From Cytobacillus firmus (GTDB lineage: Bacteria > Bacillota > Bacilli > Bacillales > Cytobacillaceae), in NCBI RefSeq assembly GCF_023657595.1, contig NZ_CP098323.1:1884001-1948000 (forward strand): DNA of 64,000 bases. Reading direction: 5' to 3'. How positions within the stretch are numbered: position 1 is the first letter of the stretch; every line of letters begins with the position of its first letter. The notes beneath the pieces are model-generated. The model saw only the letters and a list, made by a program, of their open reading frames with translations. It was not told the DNA's origin and did no database searches. Positions 1-10,035 of this stretch are shown here, one piece after another. The position numbers and the translations under genes are program-made.

Positions 1-1
1 T

Positions 2-1285
2 GTGAAATTTGTCCGTTTACAGTTTACGGACATCCTTGGAACAATTAAGAATGTGGAAATTCCAATCAGCCAGCTTGAAAAAGCGCTGGATAACAAAATG
101 ATGTTTGATGGATCTTCAATCGAAGGTTTTGTGCGCATTGAAGAGTCTGACATGAATCTATATCCAGACCTTGATACTTGGGTAGTATTTCCTTGGACTG
201 CTGAAAAAGGCAAAGTGGCACGTCTGATTTGTGATATCTATAATCCAGATGGAACTCCATTCCTTGGCGATCCGCGCAGCAACCTAAAACGCATCCTTAA
301 AGAAATGGAAGACCTTGGATACACTGATTTTAACTTAGGGCCTGAACCGGAATTCTTCCTTTTTAAGCTTGACCATGCAGGGGAACCGACTCTGGAACTA
401 AATGACAATGGCGGATACTTCGACCTTGCTCCAACTGATCTTGGCGAAAACTGCCGCCGTGATATCGTACTTGAGCTGGAAGAAATGGGCTTTGAAATTG
501 AAGCTTCCCACCATGAGGTTGCACCTGGCCAGCACGAAATCGACTTCAAGTATGCGGATGCTTTAACAGCTTGTGACCAAATTCAGACATTCAAGCTAGT
601 TGTTAAAACCATTGCCCGCAAGCATGGCTTGCATGCGACATTCATGCCGAAGCCATTATTCGGAGTCAGCGGATCCGGAATGCACTGCAACGTTTCACTT
701 TTCAAGGATGGAAAAAATGCATTCTTCAATGAAACCGGCGATCTTCAATTAAGTGATGATGCCCGCCACTTTATTGCTGGTATCGTGAACCATGCAACTG
801 CATTTACAGCTGTGACAAACCCTATCGTTAACTCATACAAGCGTCTGGTTCCTGGTTATGAAGCACCTTGCTATGTTGCCTGGTCTGCACAAAACCGTTC
901 ACCTCTCATCCGTATCCCTGCTTCCCGCGGAGTAAGTACACGTGTTGAGGTGCGGAGCGTTGACCCTGCTGCAAACCCATACCTTGCTATGGCTGTATTA
1001 TTAAAAGCTGGCCTGGACGGAATCAAAAATAAAATGACTCCTCCTGCTCCAGTGGACCGCAATATCTATGTCATGACAAAAGAAGAGCGTGAGGAAGAGG
1101 GAATCAAGGATCTGCCTCCTACATTGGCAGCAGCCCTTGAAGAACTAAAGAGAGATGAGGTAATTGTTTCTGCTCTCGGCGATCACATTTTTGAACATTT
1201 CATTGAGGCGAAAGAAATCGAGTGGGATATGTTCCGTACGCAAGTGCATCCATGGGAGCGCGAGCAGTACCTGAGCATGTATTAA
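2..1285 (+). CDS. glnA: Glutamine synthetase type I, 5' end outside the window
   Basis: Condenses glutamate and ammonia to glutamine with ATP in the cytoplasm; the dodecamer is the key ammonia-assimilating enzyme. The 427 residues match B. subtilis GlnA almost throughout, including the NGGYFDLAP stretch, the GSGMHCN ATP/substrate motif and the [10 protein letters not shown] block. The family length is about 444 residues, so roughly 17 N-terminal residues lie left of base 1. The GTG at base 2 is an internal valine codon, not the start. The C-terminus (EREQYLSMY) is intact. A strong terminator follows, and a decayed copy of the last 55 bases lies 2.87 kb downstream (4101-4155). Confidence 0.97.
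   Translation: MKFVRLQFTDILGTIKNVEIPISQLEKALDNKMMFDGSSIEGFVRIEESDMNLYPDLDTWVVFPWTAEKGKVARLICDIYNPDGTPFLGDPRSNLKRILKEMEDLGYTDFNLGPEPEFFLFKLDHAGEPTLELNDNGGYFDLAPTDLGENCRRDIVLELEEMGFEIEASHHEVAPGQHEIDFKYADALTACDQIQTFKLVVKTIARKHGLHATFMPKPLFGVSGSGMHCNVSLFKDGKNAFFNETGDLQLSDDARHFIAGIVNHATAFTAVTNPIVNSYKRLVPGYEAPCYVAWSAQNRSPLIRIPASRGVSTRVEVRSVDPAANPYLAMAVLLKAGLDGIKNKMTPPAPVDRNIYVMTKEEREEEGIKDLPPTLAAALEELKRDEVIVSALGDHIFEHFIEAKEIEWDMFRTQVHPWEREQYLSMY
1231..1285 (+). repeat. Direct repeat, proximal copy: intact 3' end of glnA
   Basis: These last 55 bases of glnA recur at 4101-4155 with four substitutions (51/55 identical). This copy is in frame and functional, and marks the left boundary of the inserted segment. 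Confidence 0.9.
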
Positions 1286-1996
1286 AAAGTAACCCCCTTG
1301 ACACCATTGGTGTTGAGGGGTTTTTGTATTCGGGCAGAAATTTTTTAATAGTTATGTTTTTTGCTTTGCCCGAAAAATGCCCATTTTAAAGCAATAAACT
1401 TATTTAAGGACATATTTAGGGCACGATTAAAACGATAAAAGGAATCATCATTGCCCCAACCCTACAAAATTTAATTTTTTCCTTTTTCTTTTTAAATTAA
1501 CCTGCCTCTATAGTTGAATAAAAAGAATGGCTGTAAAACGGCAGCCGTTCTTTAAGTAATGCCCCGATTTGTTTATGTAGAAATCTTCACAATCTTTTCT
1601 TTACCTAACAATATATAATCTCTTAAATGTGTTGGGGCAATACAAAAAGACGCCCTCTTATTAAAGAAAAGCGCAAGATTGCGGAATAATAAAAACGCGG
1701 AAGAGCTGCAAAATCATCACCTTAGCTCATTCATATAGTTTATCGGAAAATAAAATTTCCATTTTAGTTCTATTCTTTGTACTGGAGTTTTTTATTATTT
1801 CAGACCAAATGAATATTTACGAAAAACTTCCCACTTGCAAAACAAAAAATCCATTAACAGCAAAGTAAGTTTTTAAAAAACAGGCAGTAACACGCACCTA
1901 AAATAAAATGTACATAGGAAGCTTGTCCCTTTCAAATTTAACTCCTTTACATATATTGAATCATGTAAGCAATAAATTAAAAGGAGAGATATAAAA
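1286..1996. other. 711-bp gene-free stretch with an inverted-repeat-bounded segment
   Basis: AT-rich and without a supported gene. A perfect 11-bp inverted repeat (ATTGCCCCAAC at 1450-1460, GTTGGGGCAAT at 1631-1641) bounds about 192 bp. Inside it is a hairpin built on AAGAATGGCTG and CAGCCGTTCTT (about 1523-1553). This could be a MITE-like remnant or a non-coding structured segment; I cannot decide which. The cargo gene start with its AAAGGAGAG ribosome binding site lies at the right edge. Confidence 0.5.
1291..1325 (+). terminator. Terminator of glnA
   Basis: An AACCCCCTTGACACC stem pairs with GGTGTTGAGGGGTT and is followed by a T run, six bases after the glnA stop. It separates glnA from the inserted cargo gene. 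Confidence 0.9.
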
Positions 1997-3778
1997 ATGG
2001 AACAAGAAAGCTCAATTAGAATATCACCATTTCAGTCCCTTAATGGTTCGTTAGACCCTAGACTTTCATTTGTCTGGTTACCGCCGATAGGAGACGGTAC
2101 GCCTGCCCCAAGTACATTTGATAACTCACTTCAAGGCAATATTACTGTAACCATAGAAAATCTGACGACAGGTGTTACACTCGATCAGTTAGAAATTCTC
2201 GCAAATTCCGAAAGCAATTATAGAGTTAACTGGAGAGCAAGAAATGTTCAACCAGGAGATCAAGTTCAATTTCTCGTTGAGGTAAACGAAGTTACTCGAA
2301 ATGGGGTAGAACTTTCACCTATTGAACTAGACCCTGTTGTTGTTACGGTCGCACCAAATACGTTTCTTAATAATCAGAACGTTCCAATTAGATTTAGAAT
2401 TGATAACGATCCTGTCATTCGTGCCCGCCAGTTAAATATTCAGGGTGATACAGCCACGCAGATTGCAGAACAATTAAATGCTGAGTTTTTTTTAACTTTC
2501 CAACAAAGTGCCTTAATTCTTACCAACGAGGCATTCACTGCACTCGAGGTAGCAGGTGCAATTGTAACAGTATTTGACTTAGGAGTTTCGGAAACTGCCA
2601 ATCTTCTAAGATCGCTGGGGTTTGATGTAATTGGAATTGCTCAAGCGCTTCAGCAAGTTTTCGGTTTGGGTGCTCAGGCTGCGGCCACTATCTTAAAGGA
2701 CATCGGTTTTGTTGTTACGGAGGTTGCTCAAGCGCTTCAACAGGTTTTCGGTTTGGGTGCTCAGGTTGCGTCACTAATCTTAAAAGCAATCGGGTTTGTT
2801 GCCAACGAGATTGCGGCTGCTCTTCAACAAGTATTTGCATTGACTGCCCAAGCAACGGCTGAAGTCTTGAAAGCAATTGGGTTTGTTGCCAACGAAATTG
2901 CGGCTGCTCTTCAACAGGTATTTGGATTGTCTGCCCAAGCAGCGGCGAATATCCTAAAAGCAATCGGGTTTGTTGCCAACGAGATTGCGGCTGCTCTTCA
3001 ACAAGTATTTGGACTGGCTGCCCAAGCAGCGGCGAATATCCTAAAAGTAATTGGATTTATTGCCAACGAGATTGCAGCTGCTCTTCAACAAGTATTTGGA
3101 TTGGCTGCCTTAGCAGCGGCTGAAGTCTTAAAAGCGATCGGGTTTGTTGTTAACGAGATTGCGGCTGCTCTTCAACAAGTATTTGTACTAGCAGCCTTAG
3201 CAACAGCCGAAATCTTAAAAGCGATCGGGTTTGTTGTCAACCAGATTGCAGCTGCTCTTCAACAAGTATTTGGACTAGCTGCCCTGGCAGCGGCTGAAAT
3301 CTTAAAAGGGATCGGGTTTGTTGCCAACCAGATTGCGGCTGCTCTTCAGCAAATATTTGGACTAGCTGCCCTAGCAGCGGCTGAAATCTTAAAAGGGATC
3401 GGGTTTGTTGTCAACGAGATTGCGGCTGCTCTTCAACAAGTATTTGGATTGGCTGCTCAAGCAGCCGCTATAATTTTAAATGCGATTGGGGTTGCTTTCA
3501 ACGAGATTGCGACTGCTCTTCAACAAGTTTTCGAATCATCTTTGTTGCAAATAAGTCAGATTCTCAGAGATGCTTTTTCCTTTTCAGCTGAAGCCATTGC
3601 TCAACTTCTAAACAGTGTGTTTGATGTAACGAACGATATTGTTGCAAGTATATTAAATGATCTTGGATATGCTTTAGAAGAAATAGGCGAGGCTCTTGAA
3701 GATGTGTTTGGAGATGTTGGCGAATTTTTCTGTGATCTTGTTTCAGATATTCCTGTTATTGGTGACCTATTTTGCTAG
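1997..3778 (+). CDS. 593-residue protein with tandem 29-residue alpha-helical repeats
   Basis: I do not recognise a named family. There is no signal peptide. Residues 1 to about 155 look like a beta-rich head (many V/T/I alternations, ending in NVPIRFRID). Residues of about 205-515 are some eleven near-identical 29-residue units of the form IGFVANEIAAALQQVFGLAAQAAANILKA. Each unit reads as two short amphipathic helices, so a helical solenoid is likely. Repeats 1-2 and 11-13 are degenerate and the centre is homogeneous, as expected from recent internal amplification. The C-terminus has two cysteines (FFCDL, DLFC). The gene is single, with an AAAGGAGAG site 11 bases before ATG. It sits in the segment inserted behind glnA. 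A surface, spore-coat or partner-binding role is possible but unproven. Confidence 0.8.
   Translation: MEQESSIRISPFQSLNGSLDPRLSFVWLPPIGDGTPAPSTFDNSLQGNITVTIENLTTGVTLDQLEILANSESNYRVNWRARNVQPGDQVQFLVEVNEVTRNGVELSPIELDPVVVTVAPNTFLNNQNVPIRFRIDNDPVIRARQLNIQGDTATQIAEQLNAEFFLTFQQSALILTNEAFTALEVAGAIVTVFDLGVSETANLLRSLGFDVIGIAQALQQVFGLGAQAAATILKDIGFVVTEVAQALQQVFGLGAQVASLILKAIGFVANEIAAALQQVFALTAQATAEVLKAIGFVANEIAAALQQVFGLSAQAAANILKAIGFVANEIAAALQQVFGLAAQAAANILKVIGFIANEIAAALQQVFGLAALAAAEVLKAIGFVVNEIAAALQQVFVLAALATAEILKAIGFVVNQIAAALQQVFGLAALAAAEILKGIGFVANQIAAALQQIFGLAALAAAEILKGIGFVVNEIAAALQQVFGLAAQAAAIILNAIGVAFNEIATALQQVFESSLLQISQILRDAFSFSAEAIAQLLNSVFDVTNDIVASILNDLGYALEEIGEALEDVFGDVGEFFCDLVSDIPVIGDLFC
2614..3535 (+). 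repeat. Coding tandem repeat, 87-bp period
   Basis: About 10.5 consecutive 87-bp units encode the 29-residue repeat. Units 3-10 differ at only a few positions. The period is a multiple of three and the reading frame stays open, so copy number can change without frameshift. Confidence 0.9.
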
Positions 3779-3887
3779 ATACTGTAAAATAGCTTAACAT
3801 CAATAGTTACCAACAAATTCACCTTGGATGATAATCCTGCTTCTTTAGTAAGAAGAAGTCAAAAGCGCTTCTCACTCGAGGAGGGCT

Positions 3888-4055
3888 CTAATAATTTTCT
3901 TCAGTAATTTCCTCAAAAGTGACTCCATAAAACTCTGCAAGCTTTTCTAATTTGTTCTTCCTGGGAAAACTCTTAGTCAATTCCCAATAGCCGATAGTAA
4001 TATAATGAACCCCGATAGCTTTAGCTGAGAGTGTAGTAATTGTGGGATGAAGAAG
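3888..4055 (-). pseudogene. Remnant of an XRE/Cro-family repressor (C-terminal part)
   Basis: Read on the minus strand, 55 codons encode a typical XRE tail: AKAIGVHYITIGYWELTKSFP, a leucine-rich link, then AEFYGVTFEEITEENY and a stop. An in-frame TGA lies directly upstream (4056-4058) and there is no start codon or ribosome binding site. The first half of the HTH domain is missing. Such repressors are usual in phages and small mobile elements, so this is a scar of the inserted segment. Confidence 0.6.
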
Positions 4056-4100
4056 TCAATTTAATAATTAGTTTGCTTAAAAATGCAAAGCCAGAGGGTT

Positions 4101-4155
4101 GTTCCGTACGCTAGTGCATCCATGGGAGCGCGGGCAGTACCTGAGCATATACTAA
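4101..4155 (+). repeat. Direct repeat, distal copy: decayed 3' end of glnA
   Basis: 51 of 55 bases match 1231-1285. Three of the four changes would alter the protein (Q to L, E to G, M to I), so the copy is not under coding selection. No glnA sequence lies upstream of it. It marks the right boundary of the insert and is followed by its own terminator. Confidence 0.9.
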
Positions 4156-4164
4156 GAAAATATG

Positions 4165-4197
4165 AAAACCCCTGGCTGATAAAGTCAGGGGTTTTTA
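4165..4197 (+). terminator. Terminator behind the decayed glnA tail
   Basis: AAACCCCTG pairs with CAGGGGTTT followed by Ts. By position this may be the original chromosomal glnA terminator, displaced by the insertion. Confidence 0.85.
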
Positions 4198-4208
4198 ATG
4201 TAAAAAAT

Positions 4209-4241
4209 GCAAAAACCCCGTTTTCAAATGAACGAGGTTTT
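4209..4241 (-). terminator. Terminator of the small membrane protein gene
   Basis: Read on the minus strand: AAACCTCGTT, loop, AACGGGGTTTTT, with one mismatch in the stem. It lies 28 bases behind the stop of the gene at 4269-4553. Confidence 0.7.
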
Positions 4242-4268
4242 AACCAATTTCTATTTCTCTGCATCTCT

Positions 4269-4553
4269 CTATTCTTTGTGTCTTATTTTTAAGAAATCGA
4301 GACATGTCAGCAGTGCATCTCCTCCAAATCCTGCAATCACCGCCAGTAGAACTACCTTTAAGGCAGAGTCAGGATCTGAAGATACGACCAAAAAAACAGC
4401 CGCTAAAGCCCCCATAATTACCTCTTCAAAGACCCCCAGATAGATGAATTTTTTTGTCCTTCTGGGTTTAACCATTTTGCCTTCTTTCCGAATATGTCCA
4501 ACGACACCGACCAGCCCACCAATCAACAAAGCGAAGGTAATGTTCAAAAACAT
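4269..4553 (-). CDS. Small membrane protein, DUF4257-like
   Basis: 94 residues with three predicted membrane segments: about 2-20 (ITFALLIGGLVGVVGHI), about 36-58, and about 65-85 (VVLLAVIAGFGGDALL), separated by a basic loop (KMVKPRRTKK). It resembles the DUF4257 family of Bacillaceae by memory of sequence; function unknown. The ribosome binding site AGGAG stands 12 bases before ATG on the minus strand. It is a single gene between two terminators and convergent to the glnA-side insert. Confidence 0.7.
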   Translation of the reverse strand: MFLNITFALLIGGLVGVVGHIRKEGKMVKPRRTKKFIYLGVFEEVIMGALAAVFLVVSSDPDSALKVVLLAVIAGFGGDALLTCLDFLKIRHKE

Positions 4554-4800
4554 CTTTTCTTCACACTCCTAAAGTCGAGATTTTGGACAAGCGACCTTAG
4601 GTTGATTCTCGGTGTATTACCATTATATAGAAAGTAACTATAAAATAACATGCATAAAAATACCGAATTTTCTGAATAATAAATTAGTCATACATGACTG
4701 TAACCTTATGCTAAAAGAAAAGTATCAGTGACTTTCGTAGGATTTAACTGATAGTACCAGGTAATAAGAACTGATAACCTTCTTGAAAATGGAAAAAAAC

Positions 4801-4828
4801 AAAAAGCAGGCAGAGGTGCCTGCTTTTT
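4801..4828 (-). terminator. Terminator of lexA
   Basis: AAAAAGCAGGCA and TGCCTGCTTTTT form a perfect stem with T runs on both strands, just behind the lexA stop. Confidence 0.9.
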
Positions 4829-4836
4829 ACAATCTA

Positions 4837-5460
4837 TTAATGCATATGACGGTATACGCCTATAACCTTGCCAAGAATAGAAACATTGCGGAGGATAATT
4901 GGTTCCATTGTCGAGTTTTCCGGCTGCAGACGGATAAAGTCTTTTTCTTTAAAGAACCTTTTAACAGTTGCTTCATCTTCCTCTGTCATGGCCACCACGA
5001 TATCCCCATTATTGGCAGTGCTCTGCTGTTTGACGATTACATAGTCTCCATCAAGTATTCCTGCTTCAATCATACTTTCGCCCATGATCTCAAGCATGAA
5101 TACATGCTCGTCAGCAGGTGCCATTCTTTCCGGAAGAGGGAAGTATTCTTCGACATTTTCAATTGCCGTTATCGGCTGCCCTGCAGTTACTTTACCGACG
5201 ATCGGAACGTTGACTGCTCTGACCTTGGGAATGTTAGAAGCCTCGTCCAAATCTAAAATCTCAATGGCGCGAGGTTTAGTAGGATCTCTGCGGATAAGCC
5301 CTTTGCTTTCAAGCCTGGCCAGGTGACCGTGAACGGTCGAGCTTGAAGCAAGGCCCACTGCTTCCCCGATTTCTCTTACAGAAGGGGGATAACCTCTCAA
5401 TTTAACTTCTTCCTTTATGAACTCCAATATGTCTTGCTGTCTTTTTGATAATTTCACCAT
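4837..5460 (-). CDS. lexA: LexA, SOS repressor and self-cleaving protease
   Basis: Represses the DNA-damage regulon; activated RecA triggers autocleavage. At 207 residues it is close to full family length. The winged HTH spans about 1-70 ([21 protein letters not shown]). The cleavage site Ala93-Gly94 lies in VTAGQP. The catalytic dyad is Ser129 (in GESM) and Lys167 (in ATVKRF). It is transcribed divergently from yneA across a 155-base spacer holding three LexA boxes, so it represses both itself and yneA. Confidence 0.98.
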   Translation of the reverse strand: MVKLSKRQQDILEFIKEEVKLRGYPPSVREIGEAVGLASSSTVHGHLARLESKGLIRRDPTKPRAIEILDLDEASNIPKVRAVNVPIVGKVTAGQPITAIENVEEYFPLPERMAPADEHVFMLEIMGESMIEAGILDGDYVIVKQQSTANNGDIVVAMTEEDEATVKRFFKEKDFIRLQPENSTMEPIILRNVSILGKVIGVYRHMH

Positions 5461-5519
5461 CTTTACGCACCTCGTATGTGTTTTGTTGTCTCAATTATAG
5501 CATCAATTACCATATGATA

Positions 5520-5599
5520 CAAACATAAGTTCGAATTTATGTTGACACGAAACAAATGTTCGGTCTATAATGAAATCAACGAATACGAACATACATTCT
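5520..5599 (+). promoter_or_regulatory. yneA promoter with three LexA (SOS) boxes
   Basis: Three matches to the Bacillus box CGAAC-N4-GTTCG stand at 5520-5533 (CAAACATAAGTTCG), 5549-5562 (GAAACAAATGTTCG) and 5586-5599 (CGAACATACATTCT, the weakest). A sigma-A promoter overlaps them: TTGACA at 5542-5547, an 18-base spacer, TATAAT at 5566-5571. The middle box fills the spacer, so bound LexA would block RNA polymerase. B. subtilis has the same three-box arrangement between these genes. Confidence 0.9.
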
Positions 5600-5615
5600 T
5601 TTGAGGTGGTATATT

Positions 5616-5948
5616 ATGCTGAACAAATTGTGGAAATCATATTCTTATGCTATTATTCTCTTCGTTTTAAGCTTGGCAGCATCGTTTGTAATGCTTGTGC
5701 AGATAGAAACACCTGATACGGAAAAGTTTGTGAAAGTCACTGTTGCAGAAGGTGATTCTTTATGGGAGATTGCTGAAAATTTTTCTGCTGAGCATTCTCT
5801 GACAACAGATCAATTTATAAATTGGGTAGAACGAAATAATGGGATAGCGGCAGGAAGGATTTTTCCAGGTGATGAAATTGTTATTCCAGTAAAAGCCCTG
5901 GATGACCAGCCATATAAAGAGCTTGCGAGTTCAGACCTTAACAAATAA
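5616..5948 (+). CDS. yneA: YneA, SOS cell-division suppressor
   Basis: Blocks septum formation after DNA damage. 110 residues: a membrane anchor at about 10-30 (SYAIILFVLSLAASFVML), then an extracellular LysM domain at about 42-95 (VTVAEGDSLWEIAENF ... GDEIVIPVKA). The start is ATG 5616 because GAGGTGG lies 6 bases upstream; an upstream in-frame start at 5601 would overlap that site. It heads the yneA-yneB-ynzC run under the LexA-controlled promoter. Confidence 0.93.
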   Translation: MLNKLWKSYSYAIILFVLSLAASFVMLVQIETPDTEKFVKVTVAEGDSLWEIAENFSAEHSLTTDQFINWVERNNGIAAGRIFPGDEIVIPVKALDDQPYKELASSDLNK

Positions 5949-6604
<656 letters not shown>

Positions 6605-6605
<1 letters not shown>

Positions 6606-6636
6606 AGCACTTTTCTTGTCAAAAGTGCTCATTTTT
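6605..6636 (+). terminator. Terminator of yneA-yneB
   Basis: GAGCACTTTT and AAAAGTGCTC form a perfect 10-bp stem followed by ATTTTT, directly after the yneB stop. Confidence 0.9.
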
Positions 6637-6749
6637 AGTATGATGGCATTTGAGTTTCAGTATTGTTCCATATCTGAAGCTGCTGTATAATAAAAACTTC
6701 CATCAGAATTATTCAAAGGTAAACTTTTGATATAAAGGAGTTTTAATAA

Positions 6750-6983
6750 ATGCTGCCTAAACAAAAACTTGCCCGAATTAATGAACTGGCAAAGAAGTCC
6801 AAGGAATCCGGATTAACAGAAGCAGAAGCGAAAGAACAGACTTCTCTCCGCAAAGAGTATTTGGAGACTTTCCGCTCTGGCATGTTAAACACGCTGAAGG
6901 GCGTAACAATCGTTGACCCTACAGGGAACGATGTAACTCCGAAAAAACTGAAAGAATTCCAAAATAAAAACCGCCTTCACTAA
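6750..6983 (+). CDS. ynzC: YnzC, DUF896 protein
   Basis: 77 residues, helical and highly charged, with the family signature KLARINELAKKSKESGLTEAE and a C-terminal GNDVTPKKL. B. subtilis YnzC is a small helical-hairpin protein in the lexA-yneA-yneB neighbourhood; molecular role unknown. TAAAGGAG lies 8 bases before ATG. It lies behind the yneB terminator, so it may have its own promoter. Confidence 0.93.
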   Translation: MLPKQKLARINELAKKSKESGLTEAEAKEQTSLRKEYLETFRSGMLNTLKGVTIVDPTGNDVTPKKLKEFQNKNRLH

Positions 6984-6995
6984 TAATATAATTGC

Positions 6996-7026
6996 AAGGG
7001 ATACACTGCGCTGTATTCCTTCTTTT
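6996..7026 (+). terminator. Terminator of ynzC
   Basis: AAGGGATACA pairs with TGTATTCCTT, followed by CTTTT. A second hairpin (GGAGAT and ATCTCC, with a T7 run to about 7068) follows. Confidence 0.85.
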
Positions 7027-7206
7027 AATAGAGGAGATGGCAATACTGACTATCTCCGCTTTTTTTACATATGCCGGATCTTTTTGTGTCAATATAGTAA
7101 CAAACCGGCTTTTTTTGTCCCTTACCTGACCCTATTGGTTGTGAAAAAAAGGGACACCCGATAATATTAAAAGAGTGAAGAATTACTACTCGAAAGGATG
7201 TATTGA

Positions 7207-9213
7207 ATGTTTAATCACACAGATGAACTCTCCATCAGTTCCATTCGTACTTTATCAATTGACGCCATTGAAAAGGCGAACTCCGGCCATCCGGGAATGC
7301 CAATGGGAGCTGCTCCAATGGCTTATACACTTTGGACACGCTTCATGAACCACAATCCGAAAAATCCAGAATGGTTCAACCGTGACCGTTTTGTTCTTTC
7401 TGCCGGACATGGCTCTATGCTTTTATACAGCCTTCTTCATCTTTCCGGCTATGATGTTTCCATGAATGACATTAAAGAGTTCAGACAGTGGGGAAGCAAG
7501 ACCCCCGGTCACCCTGAATTCGGCCATACACCTGGTGTTGACGCAACAACAGGCCCATTAGGACAAGGTATTGCTATGGCTGTCGGTATGGCTATGGCTG
7601 AACGCCACTTGGCTGCAACATACAATAAAGACAACTTCAATGTTGTTGATCATTATACATACAGCATCTGCGGTGACGGAGACCTTATGGAAGGCGTTTC
7701 GGCTGAAGCTGCTTCCCTTGCCGGCCACTTGAAGCTGGGCAGATTGGTTGTTCTTTATGATTCAAATGATATCTCACTTGATGGAGACCTTGATAAGTCT
7801 TTCTCTGAAAGTGTTGAACAGCGCTTCAAATCATACGGCTGGCAGTACATCCGTGTAGAAGACGGCAATGATCTTCACGAAATTGCAAAAGCAATTGAAG
7901 AAGCGAAACAGGATGAAAGCCGCCCGACAATGATCGAAGTGAAAACAGTCATCGGCTATGGTTCTCCAAACAAATCAGGCAAATCTGATGTGCATGGCGC
8001 TCCTCTTGGTGCTGACGAGTTGAAATTAACAAAAGAAGCTTATAAATGGACATTTGAAGAAGACTTCCATGTTCCACAGGAAGTATATGATCACTTTAAG
8101 CAGCAAGTTGTTGAAAACGGTGCGAAAAAGCAGCAGGAATGGGAAGACCTTTTTGCTCAATACAAGGAATCTCATCCTGAGTTAGGGAAACAGCTGGAGC
8201 AGGCGATCAATGGTGAGCTTGCTGAAGGCTGGGATAAAGACATCCCTGTTTATGAAGAAGGAAAGAGCCTTGCCAGCCGCGCTTCTTCCGGAGAAGCGCT
8301 AAATGCTATCGCTCAGAATCTGCCTTCATTCTTTGGCGGATCTGCAGACCTTGCAGGCTCTAACAAAACAATGATAAAAGGGACGGGTGACTTTACGGCT
8401 GAATCATTTGATGGCCGCAACATCTGGTTCGGTGTACGTGAATTTGCAATGGGTGCTGCATTGAATGGAATGGCGCTTCACGGCGGATTAAATGTTTTCG
8501 GCGGAACATTCTTCGTGTTCTCTGATTACCTTCGCCCCGCAATTCGTCTGGCTGCTCTTATGAACCTGCCTGTAACGTATGTATTTACACATGACAGTAT
8601 CGCTGTCGGTGAAGACGGCCCAACACATGAGCCTGTAGAACAGCTTGCTGCACTTCGTGCCATGCCAAACCTATCTGTTGTCCGTCCTGCTGACGGAAAC
8701 GAAACAGCAGCTGCCTGGAAAACAGCAATCGAATCAACAAACAAGCCGACTGCATTAGTATTGACACGTCAAAACCTGCCTACATTAAAAGGTACGGATT
8801 CTGCGGCATACGAAGGCGTTCAAAAAGGCGGATATGTTGTATCTCCAGCTTCTAACAGCAATGCGGATGTATTATTGCTTGCTGCAGGATCTGAAGTCAG
8901 CCTTGCAGTTGAAGCTCAAAAAGCGCTTGAAGGTGAAGGCATCCATGCATCTGTAGTAAGCATGCCTGCCTGGGACCGATTTGAAGCTCAATCAAAAGAG
9001 TACAAAGAAAGCGTAATTCCTAAGACAGTCAAAAAACGTCTTGCCATTGAAATGGGATCTTCACTTGGCTGGCACCGCTATGCAGGAGACGAAGGCGATG
9101 TTCTTGCCATCGATACCTTCGGTGCATCTGCACCAGGTGAAAGAATTATGGAAGAATACGGATTCACCGTAGACAACGTTGTAGCACGTGTTAAAGCCTT
9201 GCTGCAGGGATAA
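7207..9213 (+). CDS. tkt: Transketolase
   Basis: Thiamine-diphosphate enzyme of the non-oxidative pentose phosphate pathway; transfers two-carbon units between sugar phosphates. 668 residues, the usual length. Seen: N-terminal [34 protein letters not shown], the ThDP/Mg motif GDGDLMEG (about 154-161), [11 protein letters not shown], the pyrimidine-domain [20 protein letters not shown], and [25 protein letters not shown] lies just upstream of ATG. It is syntenic with B. subtilis tkt and ends in a strong terminator. Confidence 0.98.
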   Translation: MFNHTDELSISSIRTLSIDAIEKANSGHPGMPMGAAPMAYTLWTRFMNHNPKNPEWFNRDRFVLSAGHGSMLLYSLLHLSGYDVSMNDIKEFRQWGSKTPGHPEFGHTPGVDATTGPLGQGIAMAVGMAMAERHLAATYNKDNFNVVDHYTYSICGDGDLMEGVSAEAASLAGHLKLGRLVVLYDSNDISLDGDLDKSFSESVEQRFKSYGWQYIRVEDGNDLHEIAKAIEEAKQDESRPTMIEVKTVIGYGSPNKSGKSDVHGAPLGADELKLTKEAYKWTFEEDFHVPQEVYDHFKQQVVENGAKKQQEWEDLFAQYKESHPELGKQLEQAINGELAEGWDKDIPVYEEGKSLASRASSGEALNAIAQNLPSFFGGSADLAGSNKTMIKGTGDFTAESFDGRNIWFGVREFAMGAALNGMALHGGLNVFGGTFFVFSDYLRPAIRLAALMNLPVTYVFTHDSIAVGEDGPTHEPVEQLAALRAMPNLSVVRPADGNETAAAWKTAIESTNKPTALVLTRQNLPTLKGTDSAAYEGVQKGGYVVSPASNSNADVLLLAAGSEVSLAVEAQKALEGEGIHASVVSMPAWDRFEAQSKEYKESVIPKTVKKRLAIEMGSSLGWHRYAGDEGDVLAIDTFGASAPGERIMEEYGFTVDNVVARVKALLQG

Positions 9214-9221
9214 CGATATTC

Positions 9222-9256
9222 GGGAAGGGAGAGCCTAGAGGCTCTTCCTTTTTTTA
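9222..9256 (+). terminator. Terminator of tkt
   Basis: GGAAGGGAGAGCC, loop TAGA, GGCTCTTCC, then seven Ts. Confidence 0.9.
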
Positions 9257-9511
9257 TGCCATTAAAGACAGTGAGTATTTCAGCCGTCATCAAAAAAACA
9301 AGATTACCATTAATCAAATCGGGGAATATGCAATAGTGAATATTTGTAAAAGAGTCAAACAGCAGATGTTCTTCCATCAAGAATCCTCATAATCAACTGA
9401 ATTCTTCGCTTTCGACAAAATTAGTGAAAGTTTTTAACATCTTCAGACACATTCCTTGAATTCGTTTACTTATAATTGAAAGAAATGGATTGTCCCGGAA
9501 GGAGGGGCCAG

Positions 9512-9949
9512 ATGAGAGCTTATCAATTGTATTTAATAGAAGATGAATTTGCGTCCCATTATTTTGGCAGAGAGCGGATGTTTTTTCAGCTTTTTGAAGA
9601 GTATGAGCGTTCGTCAGGTGAAATGAAGGCTATTCTATCGAAGCAAATTGATTTTGTGACTAAGCCAATCCCGGGTTTAAAAGTGCATCAATATATCCAC
9701 CAGCAGCTCCAGAGAAAAAAAGACTTTATCATAGAAAAAAGTGCATACTATATAGAGATGAGTAAAAGAAGCAGGGCTAAGCTTGAAGTTTTTGAACGGA
9801 GTCTGGTTTTAGAAGCGGCCGGCAGCTATGAGGCAGAGACAGTTTTTTTCGAAGTGCTGCGAAAAAGCGAGTCTTCCTTTCTGGCTGTTGACCTCCAGCA
9901 TAAGCGCTATGGGTGGCTAAAACCGATAAAAGAGAGAAAGTTCGTCTAA
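9512..9949 (+). CDS. sirA: SirA (YneE), inhibitor of DnaA during sporulation
   Basis: In B. subtilis SirA binds DnaA domain I and stops replication re-initiation once Spo0A is active. 145 residues with matching landmarks: EFASHYFGRERMFFQLFEEY near the start, GSYEAETVFFEVLRKS, and the C-terminus KRYGWLKPIKERKFV. The start is ATG 9512 with AAGGAGG 9 bases upstream; an earlier in-frame start at 9476 would extend across that ribosome binding site. Position between tkt and yneF is conserved. Confidence 0.9.
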   Translation: MRAYQLYLIEDEFASHYFGRERMFFQLFEEYERSSGEMKAILSKQIDFVTKPIPGLKVHQYIHQQLQRKKDFIIEKSAYYIEMSKRSRAKLEVFERSLVLEAAGSYEAETVFFEVLRKSESSFLAVDLQHKRYGWLKPIKERKFV

Positions 9950-10035
9950 AATAAGAGAAAAACTGAAGCAAATATTGTATAATAACCTTTGGTCTAGTAC
10001 ACTGTATGATAGACAACATGAAGGAGGAAGTTAGT

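Noticed and set aside
2614..3535. Regular 87-bp repeats resembling a repeat array
   Set aside because: They are contiguous, in frame and encode a 29-residue protein repeat; there are no unique spacers, so this is not a CRISPR array.
4083..4292. Open reading frame running through the decayed glnA tail
   Set aside because: It crosses two terminators and has no ribosome binding site; it is a chance frame over repeat and terminator sequence.
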